Assembly (NCBI GenBank): GCA_963691815.1
Contig: OY829662.1
Location: 25,558,056 to 25,622,055, forward strand
Length of the DNA: 64,000 nucleotides
Direction of reading: 5' to 3'
From: Echiichthys vipera
Taxonomy: Eukaryota; Chordata; Actinopteri; Perciformes; Trachinidae
The position numbers and the translations under genes are program-made. Below the pieces are notes generated by a model, which was given only the letters and a program-made list of their open reading frames with translations, did no database searches and was not told the DNA's origin. Below, piece after piece: positions 11,816 to 21,200 of the stretch (position 1 is its first letter; each line of letters opens with the position of its first letter).

Positions 11816-12504
11816 ATCACCAACGTGCTCCAGCTCTGTTTTATACTGGCTCCATTTACATTTATAAGGCTGTGTTAGCTTCGCCTGCTCACACATTTTC
11901 ACCAAGTCCTGTCAGAGTTCGATGTAATCCATTACAGTTAGTGCACAAGACAAGTGATTCAGATTTAAATACAAACACATGTTCCCCCAGCACACCTTAG
12001 AGACACACCTGCCTGTGCGTGGAAGACCTCCTGAGCAGGGCTGTAGCTATGGTTCCCCTGAAGAAGTGTTAGATTGTTGCAGAAAAGAAGATCTGTGTCG
12101 AATTCAAGTTTATGTTTAGATGTTTAATTAGATTGTTTTTTTAGATGTACACTGCTTACTAGCTTCCAGATGATTTTGCTTGTATGACATGATAATGTTT
12201 GCAGTATCAGTAAGTCACTTAACCATCTTTTTAAAGGCACGTACACGCTTCAAAGTTCATAAGTGGCGTATTGACTGATGTATTTTATGTCACAGAACTA
12301 AACATTAAAACCTCTTAAGCCTCATCTAAGCCATCTAACCAAAGACGCCTTGACTTTGAAACAAGGTAAAGTTGAGAAATGCTACCTCACCTCTGGGTCC
12401 AGCACTCACTAGTGCAGTACTCTATTGACATGTCTTGAGGCAGCGAGTTACGCATGGATGCACAGCATGAAAACCTCTGGAGAGTCTTGCCATGCTCACA
12501 ATAA

Positions 12505-12922
12505 CAATGCTAACATGAGGATGTTGAGCATGTATATGCTAATCATTTGCTAATTAGCACTGAACACAAAGTACAGCTGAGTTAATGTCATTAGTTTTGC
12601 AGGTTCTTGTAATAAACTAAACATTGGACAAATTGAAATGTTGAGCCTTGTACGGTGGTGCAGGAAGCTGAAGAACCACCAAATGTATTACAATTCATTC
12701 TAAAGGACACCTGAATGTATACCAAATCCCATGGCAATATTTGTTTAACTCAAAATCAATATATCTTTTGTTTTTGTTCAAAATCCCAAATATCAACCTC
12801 ATGGCAACGCCAAAATGTCAATGCAGTCCATACAATAGTTGTTGAGATTCTTCAGTCTGGACCAAAGCCGTCGACCATGCAGCCAGCATTGGCGCTCCTA
12901 ATGCAGCCAGCATGGCTAAAAG
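12505..12922 (+). repeat. Interspersed repeat family R3 (GCTAACATG...TTAGCAC type), copy 1
   Basis: The segment contains TGCTAACATGAGGATG, TTTGCTAATTAGCACTGAAC, CATTAGTTTTGCAGGT and, later, ATAGTTGTTGAGATTCTTCA followed by GTCTGGACCAAAG and GCCAGCATGGCTAAAA. These words recur, in part, at 41838-42050 and 37930-37975. The wording is typical of a dispersed teleost repeat. No coding capacity is apparent. Confidence 0.7.
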
Positions 12923-13791
12923 AGGTCTTTTTTTATAAAGGGTGACACTTGGCAGAAAAACCATAGCAAAAAAGGACTGCAAATGTACATTGTGTTGATT
13001 AAAGAGAACCCTAGCCTCAGCTGTTTCCTTTGAATTGGTGCGACTTGTTTGGGCCAACATTTGGATTTGTCCAGTGTTTTGGTTTATGTCCAAACAAGGT
13101 CTGATATTATATCACAAGACTTTGAAAATTCTCCGCACCTGATGCTAAATTCCAAGTAAATTGGAAGTAACTCTTTCATCTGGTATTCCACCAAAAAAGG
13201 AATCAACCACGAGTCAGAGCCTTCATCACGTGATAATATCCCAGCATGTTAATGTAAATACATGTAAAGTTCTATGGCTGATTTTCATCAGTCGGGCTCC
13301 TAGAATCGTTGTCATCCTCATTTTCAGTTCTATATTTTTCTGTAATTGCTTTATTTTAATGGAACGGTTTTGGGAAATACATCTGTTCCCTTTCTTACTG
13401 AGGATGAAATATAAAAATCAATCCCGCTCACATACAGTCAGTATAAAGCTGTGGACTGTGGTTAACTGCTGCTGCAGCTTCATATCTAGCTTCAGAGAGT
13501 CCTCTTCTATCTCATTAAAAGAAAGCAAATGTGTATTTCCAAAACCTTTCTTTTAGCTTCAAATGTTAGGTAACATATCAGAGAATATACAATAGCCCTT
13601 TCAATAATGTAGTCCCTCGACACACCTGTATAGCCTGTAGATAACCTGTGAATGTGCTGCTGTCATAAAGAAAAATTAGAGAAAGAAGAGCACAGATCAC
13701 TGAGTTTGACTCTGACTTCTTACTGCAGTATCTAACTTGTCTTCTTTCTCTGGCCAACCTCCTCCAGGTTTTTCACTTCACTCTCCTCTCC

Positions 13792-13793
<2 letters not shown>

Positions 13794-13865
<72 letters not shown>
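13794..13865. repeat. (GT)n microsatellite
   Basis: 72 bases of uninterrupted GT. Confidence 0.97.
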
Positions 13866-13867
<2 letters not shown>

Positions 13868-14961
13868 CAGTGTGCAGTGCTGGGATGCTGCTCCCTGCCT
13901 CCTCCACATATCCACTGTGTTATGTAAGAATACTGACGAGTAGCCCATATGGTTGTGAGAGCGTATTTATAAATCTCTCTCTGTTAATGCAAAAGCAGCT
14001 CACGCTCCCAGGGCCGTGTTAATACTAACACTTGATATGTAAATGCTTCATTCTAGAGTTTACCTGCACCCCACCCCTTCTCCCTCTTTTGTGTCTAATA
14101 TAATGTCCACTATTACACTCAAAGAGAATCTTCCTCTCTTTCTCGCTATCTGTGTGTGAGTTCATTGTGGGGTATGGTTATAGTAGAGGGTGTGAAATGC
14201 CTTACCAGAATGGGCACTTCCTTTGGGTTCTAGGAGGAAGGAGAAATTGCACTCGCACATTTTATCACACAATCAAACAAACAAGGAAACAAGATGAGGA
14301 CTGTTTGAGATAAAGCACAACAAGCTGCACTGCTTTAAAGGACCAGGACAAACTGTAATGTTTGGAAGCAGATGAGAGAAGAAGCAGAGACTGCTCAGGT
14401 GCATATTTAAGAGATGGTGATAGTGGCGCTATCAGCACAATTTCATAATATTTCATAAACATTTTTCTCGTTAATGTAACATTCTCCTACCTAAATAAGG
14501 TTTATCCATATCATCTCTTCCCAAAGCCAAAATATTGATTTCTCACTCCTGCCTGCATGTTGGTAAGTTATAATTAAGGGATAAGAAGAGCTGTTTGCTG
14601 TGTTAAAAGTATGGCAACGGTTATCAGGCTAAGTCTGCACACAAAACCATGCTTATTTGAAACTCGACAGTCACAAAAACTGAAGAAGGGATGTTGTGTG
14701 AAGCATCCAGAAAAGCACACTGCCCTCAAGTGGCCTGGCAGAAATCATGCACCTCCCAGGAGGGCTTTCAATGTTAAGTGTTGTTGTTGAGCAGTGATGA
14801 GTAATATCATGTGTTTTTGTGTCTATTTTAATATAAACCATTGGCTGAAATATGCATATTCTTATACCGAGTTGCAGGTATGTAGATTATAACAGTCAGC
14901 ACATCAGCATGAAAACATCAGAGACCATCTTGTGATGCAATCACACCAGCCACGACACCAA

Positions 14962-15222
14962 ATCAGGCCAGGGCCATGAAGTGGTGGACCAGTGGACCCT
15001 TCCCTTCTTCCTACCCCTCTACTTCCACCTGCCTTGCTCGGACCACATCCATCTTTGAGCTCAGCAGTCATTTTGATCTACACTACACACCTGCAGAGTA
15101 TTGTGACTGAATCTTGCATGGTTATCAGGCCAGGGGCGTAAAGTGTGTGTGTGGCGGGGGCACTTCCTGCCCCTCGCTCAGACCACACCCATTTTTTAAC
15201 TTGACGTTCATTTTGATCTTAA
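14962..15222 (+). repeat. Diverged direct tandem duplication
   Basis: Unit a (14962-15123) begins ATCAGGCCAGGGCC and runs through CTCGGACCACATCCAT to CATTTTGATCTACAC. Unit b (15124-15222) repeats ATCAGGCCAGGGGCG, CTCAGACCACACCCAT and CATTTTGATCTTAA, and resumes after 15780 with CTACACACCTG as in unit a. A foldback element sits at the point where unit b is broken. Confidence 0.7.
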
Positions 15223-15780
15223 AGTGGAATTCCAACGCAAAATCATCCTACGGTCTTTTTCGGCACTTACATACATCAAATACGCCATCGATACAGTTAT
15301 TTCGTGTATAGACTATTAACAGAGAAATCCCAGAGAGACGTTTACAGTCGGACGTGGCTAAAACGTAATTTTTAAGCACTAATACTGCTCAAAATAACAG
15401 CAAACCTCTACAGTAGCATGAGAAAAGTCCTTACACAGAAAACAAAGCACCAACAACGTAGTTAGTGAACCCAGAGTTTATTAAGAGTGTTTTAAAGACT
15501 TAACTACTGGCCCCTGTACCAGCTCCTCTCATAGTAAAGTCCATTCAAGGGGATTAGCAAAGTCAATCCAAAAGGAAGGAGCCCATTGGTGCTTTGTTTA
15601 GTAGTTAAAAAAGACGTTTTAATGCTTCGCCGTACTGCTCTGAGCTAATCACTGTTAGCAACATTCGACTGTTAGCGACTCTTCGTTAATAGTTGTTACA
15701 TGGAAAAAAAACTGTCTCGATGGCTTATTTGATTTAAGTGCCGAAAAAGACCATGGGATGATTTTGTGCCGGAATATACT
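15223..15780. mobile_element. Foldback MITE family F1, copy 1, with TTAA target-site duplication
   Basis: A 558-bp element flanked by TTAA (15219-15222 and 15781-15784). The left end reads AGTGGAATTCCAACGCAAAA and the right end, in reverse complement, AGTATATTCCGGCACAAAAT. Similarity between the arms extends about 140 bp inward, through CATGGTCTTTTTCGGCACTT and GCCATCGA-ACAGT. No ORF is present. A second copy, with its interior in the opposite orientation, is at 62366-62924. A TTAA target with an internally deleted, non-coding body fits a piggyBac-like non-autonomous element; that assignment is inference. Confidence 0.8.
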
Positions 15781-15913
15781 TTAACTACACACCTGTGTCT
15801 TGTATAGTTTCACCACTATTATGGTAATAAAGTCTGTCCATAGACAGACATACAGACATACAAACACCTGGAAAAACACTCAAAACCTTCACATTTTACC
15901 TCGATGATGTCAC

Positions 15914-16000
15914 ACACACACACCGAACACACACCGAACACACACACACACACACACACACACAGAGAGTGACACACACACACACACACACACACACACA
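15914..16000. repeat. Interrupted CA microsatellite
   Basis: CA runs with CCGAA and GAGAGTGA interruptions. The adjacent words after it (CCTTTTCTGACACA and AATTACACCACCTGCT) also follow the CA tract at 3233-3279 (3297-3352), so the CA tract and its flank were probably copied together as part of one dispersed repeat. Confidence 0.85.
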
Positions 16001-16319
16001 GCCTTTTCTGACACAATAAAAAAATCATCAACACAAATTACACCACCTGCTGTCTCATCTGGTAATAATATATATTTTTAAAGATAAAAGAAACCCCTTA
16101 TAGCCAAAACACTTTGTTTTACAGCACATATTTTCAATATGGTTGGTGCCTTTTCACTTTTGAAACGTAAAAAGGTTGAGTTTTATCTTCGGTAGTTGGG
16201 TAAACTAGCAAACCTCCATGTAACAATGGATTTTGGGAATTTGAAATTACATTGGGAAAAAACTACACATACGCAAACCGAAATCCGTCCTGACGGTAAG
16301 GAATTACTGCTCTGAGGGG

Positions 16320-16395
16320 CCTGTGAATGTTCTCATTCGTCCAGGTCATCGTTATCCGCAAAGCAATTTCAGTCTGCTCTGAGGTTACAATATTA
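16320..16395 (-). mobile_element. Retroelement tail-like fragment
   Basis: On the minus strand it reads AAATTGCTTTGCGGATAACG, then ATGACCTGGACGAATGAGAA and CATTCACAGGCC. This resembles the end of a dispersed fish retroelement in which ATGACCTGGATGACTGAGAA is a common phrase. It shares the AAAGCAATTTCAG block with 4225-4460. The class is tentative. Confidence 0.4.
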
Positions 16396-16429
16396 ACGGG
16401 TTTTTGAAGAGCACATGAATGCATCTTAA

Positions 16430-16605
16430 AGTCACCGCCCATTCCTGTTTCTGGCTTGTGATTGGCCGAGCCGCACATCCATCAAAACGAAACCTCGCCA
16501 ACGCAGTCGGGGTTAAGGGAACAGGTTGTAAAGAGCAGGCAGTTGAGGCTTGCTTATTCATATATTGTTGGTTGCAGTTTGTAACCGGACCTAACACGCA
16601 AACTG
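16430..16605 (+). promoter_or_regulatory. prpsap2: Candidate prpsap2 promoter and non-coding first exon
   Basis: An inverted CCAAT box (ATTGG at 16461-16465, in GTGATTGGCCGAGCC) is followed by CG-containing unique sequence and, at 16606, by a good donor (ACTG then GTGAGG). prpsap2 needs at least one upstream exon, because the exon containing its ATG starts with a spliced acceptor at 18110. This segment is the best candidate I see; the 1.5-kb intron it implies is plausible. No transcript evidence is available here. Confidence 0.4.
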
Positions 16606-18110
16606 GTGAGGAGTGTTGTTGTGCTTTTTAAATGTAATAGTCGTTATTCTATTTTCTACTTGCTACACGGCAAGACTTGCTTTCTGATGCACGCTTTCAA
16701 GAGCTTTGCCATGACAAGATTATTTCCTGTGAGCTATCGCGTTATTATTGGCAGTGTGTTACCGTTAGCTAACATTATCTCATGTTGTTTCAGCCAGACG
16801 TGACTTTGAGCTTATTTCTTTCGTGCTTTTGTCTAAAAGTAATCGCAACTACAATTTCCGTACACGGTTTAACTTGTTCACGCAGTCAGCTTGAATAGCA
16901 CAGCAACGTAAAGGGGAAAATGCTGTGTTGTCCTGCTAGCTTATCAACAGGAGGAAGCTAATGTCGTGACTGTTGTGATGAACCATTTTCTGCCTTTAGC
17001 TCTAAACGCGAGTTAGCCAAGTAAACGTCATTGACCCCTCACAGACAATTCTCAATGCTGAGATACACATTTAAAGATAATAATAATAATTATGATCACG
17101 CTTTTGTTATTGTATGTCGCACCTGGATACATTTGGCATCTGTTGGCAGCTCAGCCTTTGTTTGCTCTGTGTTATTGTTCTTCAAGTGTATGGACAAACA
17201 GCCACACTCAACCTTTCCCCCCTGTAGATACTCCAAACTGTAGTCTGTGCTACCAAACCCATCATTATGTTACACACACAGCATTGTAAAGTAAACAAAG
17301 TGTATATCAAGATCCAAAGTACCATTACAATGAAAGAACAAATGCAAAAAAAATAAACATAAATCAGCAACTTTTTAAAGAGAAATATTTGAAATATGTG
17401 TCTTGTAGGAAATCGATCACAACTATTGAAAATTCTGTACATTTTCTCCTACCTGCTCAGAGGTTTTGTGCTCCAGGATTTAGTAGAGGCACACAGTATA
17501 TTAGGAAAGGAATTAAAGAAATATGTAATTATCGATTTTAAAACAAGGCAAAGCTTCTTCAAAAACTGAGAATTTTTTTTTACATATCTGCTCCATTGAA
17601 TATTAAAAGATACAGCTGCAGTGGTGTGTTGCAAGACAATGCTACCATTCAGCCTGAAGGAGTATTTGCCGTTTGTAGAAAGTTCTTAAATGACGGAGTT
17701 GCATTCTGAGGTATAGATCTTTTTCTTCTGAAAGAACATTATGCCTCAGTTTGTGCTTTTTGTAACTTCAACACAGCCAAGAAGGATGAGCTACTCATGG
17801 CTAAACCATCAGTACGCAATTGCTTTCCACCTTCACAGACACACAGGGCTACCCACTTGTCAATCCAGGTTGGTTGGCAGTAGTAATTTAACACTCCATT
17901 AACTTTCATGATTGTGTCCCATGAGGAAACGAAGGTATTAATTATGCTTTCTTGAAAATGCTTGTTTTGTGGGGAAAAAAATTCTGTCCGGTGGCTTTTT
18001 GTAAGCCTTCAGGGATTAAGACATGTTTCCTGTTCCCCCTCTACTTGAGATATGAGAGTTGACACATGTTGGTTTGAAAGAAATTAATTGCTACGCCGTC
18101 TCTTCTGCAG

Positions 18111-18188
18111 GAAGGGCTCAGCGCAGCGTGGGTGCCCAGGGATCCACTGCCTGAGTGCGGGGAGAGCAGTGCCCGAGACCCCAAAGAC
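18111..18188 (+). other. prpsap2: prpsap2 5' UTR part of exon with start codon
   Basis: The acceptor TCTTCTGCAG ends at 18110. The 78 bases up to the ATG are open in the same frame as the protein (26 codons, ending ESSARDPKD before Met), with no in-frame stop and no ATG. The human protein begins about 12 residues before the equivalent methionine, so an N-terminally longer form made from an upstream exon is possible. Confidence 0.65.
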
Positions 18189-18271
18189 ATGAACCACACA
18201 AAGGGAGGCCTGGTCATCTTCACTGCCAACTCACACCCCTCCAGCCGCGAACTGGGCAAGAGGATTTCAGA
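18189..18271 (+). CDS. prpsap2: prpsap2 coding exon 1
   Basis: Encodes residues 1-27 (MNHTKGGLVIFTANSHPSSR and then ELGKRIS) plus two bases of codon 28. The donor is GTGAGT. The ATG has G at -3. CA-rich sequence follows the donor within 30 bases (18297-18328). Confidence 0.93.
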
Positions 18272-21200
18272 GTGAGTACAGGAGGCGTAGACCACGCACA
18301 CACACATGCACACACACACACAAACACACGGATAAATGGAGCACAGTAAGGCAGGTAAAAGTGGTTACATAGAATAAATAACCTATATGGGACCTTCTCA
18401 GCCAAGTGGCCTCTGCATTGGTTGTTGTTTGTGGAAGGGATTTGTAAAGAAACATGTTTTTCAAGTTTGGACGTACTGTGTCAGAGCTAGCAGCATCAAA
18501 AGCAAGGCTAAGGGCGTACTCACGCTGTCCGTGCCCCATGCTTCAGGGTGATAGTCCGTCCCCCCCCTCTTCCCCTGCGGCCCAGGCCCATTTGTACTCG
18601 CATTACTTGAATTGATCCGGGCCGCGGCTCCAATGCGTATTTGGGGTAATATTTTGAGAATAAAGTCGCAGATTTATGAAATTCAAAGTAGCAAATCTAT
18701 GAGAAAAAAAGTTGCAGATTTATACGATGGTGTTTTGATCTGCAATTCCAGGGTTTTATTTTACAACTCCAGTGTTTTGTTTTACTCTCTCTGTTGAACC
18801 ACATCGCTTCAGGATCAACACAGACGCTGCTGTATGTTGTGCAGGCTACTATGTCTGCAGCAAACTCTGAAACACTGTGTTCTGGAGTGTAGAAAGAATG
18901 AAGAACGCTATAAGGTTCGATGGCATCATGTATAATACAATATAATACAGCAGTGGATGAGACTGTATTATGGCGCTTCTGACGTTCTATGTATGGAACT
19001 TTAACGACACTATTTTATTTTAGCCACCTTTGGTAGAGACAGGTGCTGGTTTGTTTCAGCCAGCAGCTCCTTTCTAGCACTTGGCCACAGATTTGTGGAA
19101 CTAAAGAAAAACCGCTTTCATCTTAACTTGTTTCAACATTTCACTATTTGCAGAGTAGCGTACGGTGTGTGTAAAACAGCAGCAGTGGAGGGGAGACTGC
19201 ATGGTGTATAACTTTACAAGTACAATAAATGTTTAACGCCACTATTATTTTTGTTGTGCAATTAATTCTGATAGTGAAGTGGGCCGCAGCACACACCAGG
19301 CGGCTTGGTTATAATGTGACATGTTTAACATATGCCTGTTGAACAGGTGTTCTGATAAAGTATTAAATGCCTAGCAACGCCTCGCCTGCCTAGCAACGGC
19401 TGCCTAGCAACGGCTGCCTAGCAAGGCCTGCCTAGCAACGCATGCTTAGCAATGGTCCCTGACGCAGATGTAAGTGAAACTAGAAAATTCTCCAAGAAAT
19501 TTTAACTGTGGGCTTGACCTTTACCTGTTCTGATACTTGGTGCACATCCCAGTGCTAACTTCAAAAGTGGTAAACGCAGAAGTTGGCTAGTAGTAGTAAA
19601 AAAGGCTGTAGTAGTACATGATAGACCAGAGGTGTCTAATCCTGCTCCTGGAGAGCTACTGTCCTGCATGTTTTAGGTTTCTGTCTGCCCCAACACACCT
19701 GAGTCTAATGCTCTGCTAGTTATCCGGCAGCTGAAGCTCGTCACAGATACGATATTCGTAAGACTCGGGTGTGTTAGAGCAGGGAGAAACCTAAAACATG
19801 CAGGAGCAGGAATGGACACCCCCTGTAATAGACTAACAGTTAAGAAATCTGTCCAGACACAGGATGTGGTAGAATTTGTGGCAACAATACTCTCAGCTTT
19901 AGTGAAGATGCTGACTTTAATGTTTACATCAGCCTGATACAATATGAAGTCCAAGCAGAAATACAAGGGCCAACCATTGGAAATGCCAAATTAGATTCGT
20001 CCTGTCTTCCGTTTCTCCAGCAACTGTTCAGTCATTGGGTCACTGTCTCCATCAATCAAAGTCACCTGTTGCAGCCCTGGTTTCCATGGTGACAGGGAGG
20101 CAGCCACTTATGTAGACAGATTAGAAAGTTAATTTAATGGAGATTACACCTCTCAAACAACATTTGCTGCAGAAGAGTCTGCTGAACACATTGATATCGT
20201 TTTGATGTTTGTAGGGTCAAATATGTGAGAACCAGAGCAGGCTAAAAACCTGGCTGTCTGCTGTAATCCAGACAGTTTCTTGTTTCAGTTTGTATTGCAA
20301 CACAATGGGTAACCCTATGAGCCTCAAAGTGACAGGAGGCTCATGTCAAACGTGTACGCCCATTTAATCTGCTACACCTATGTTTTGACTTAAATTGATG
20401 TAAGAAGAGTGAAAATTGTGGGATACAGAGCAAGTTGTTGAGATTGTTTTCAGAATATTTTACAGGTCCTCTACACTCTAGCTTTGACGTCACACACTCT
20501 AGGTCTTAACAGTCCACCACATACACAACCATTATAAAATCTTAAATGGCCTGAAAATTTAACGAAACCAAAACTGTAATTTCGTGATTAAATTAATTAA
20601 ATTTGATATGAAAAAGGCGTATTTAGCCCAAAGCAGTTGCAAATCTCTCTCAAATCGGTGTGGCCCCAAAGAGGGGTGGTTTTGAGCTTAGTCCACGACA
20701 AATTCCCATTGTTGCGTATGTGGAAATTTGGTGTTGTTTGTTTTTTGCAATTTTCATGAAAACGGCTTGACAAATCTTTGACAAAATAATAGCGGCTCAC
20801 TTCACTATCAGCATTAATCGCCCATCAAAAATAATAGTACCGTTAACGTTTTATTGTAAAACAAAACACTATTATTCAGACTCCTAAATCTGCGTCTTTT
20901 TTCTCGTAGATTTGCCACTTTTATCTCAAATCTGCAACTTTTTTCCTCGAAATACGCTTATTTCCTTTTTGCACTAATTAGTGATTAAGTTTGCTGTGTG
21001 CCGATTTATTAATGTGGTTACATAAGTCAAACTTTAAAACGAAAAGAAAAATATTTTCAACATAGTTTTACAAGCTGCCTGTTTATTCATGTGTGTTAGT
21101 GTGCTGGTGTTACACCTTTTAAGCAAGTTAAGTTTTGCTGTGTTATTTGAATGAATTAACAAAATGTTCTGACAGTGCTTGCTTTTTTTCCAGACAAATG

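Larger units (their letters stand above)
11816..16429. other. Intergenic region between caskin1 and prpsap2
   Basis: No coding exon was recognised. The stretch holds an interspersed repeat (about 12505-12922), a (GT)n tract (13794-13865), a diverged tandem duplication (14962-15222), a TTAA foldback element (15223-15780), CA tracts (15914-16000) and a retroelement-like tail (16320-16395). Reading frames of up to 131 codons here show no conserved motif. Confidence 0.7.
18661..20951. repeat. Large interrupted inverted repeat (foldback structure, about 2.3 kb)
   Basis: The outer left arm (18661-18723) contains AAAGTCGCAGATTTATG, GTAGCAAATCTATGAGAAAA and AAGTTGCAGATTTA. The outer right arm (20884-20951), in reverse complement, reads AAGTTGCAGATTTGAG, GTGGCAAATCTACGAGAAAA and GACGCAGATTTA. 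An inner pair also matches: 19225-19285 (AACGCCACTATTATTTTTGT ... CTGATAGTGAAGTGGGCCGC) against 20790-20850 in reverse complement. The non-matching middle includes a hAT-like insertion. No transposase ORF was seen. Confidence 0.65.

Noticed and set aside
13161..13556. 131-codon open frame on the plus strand
   Set aside because: No motif, no codon-use or splice support, and AT-rich composition like its surroundings.
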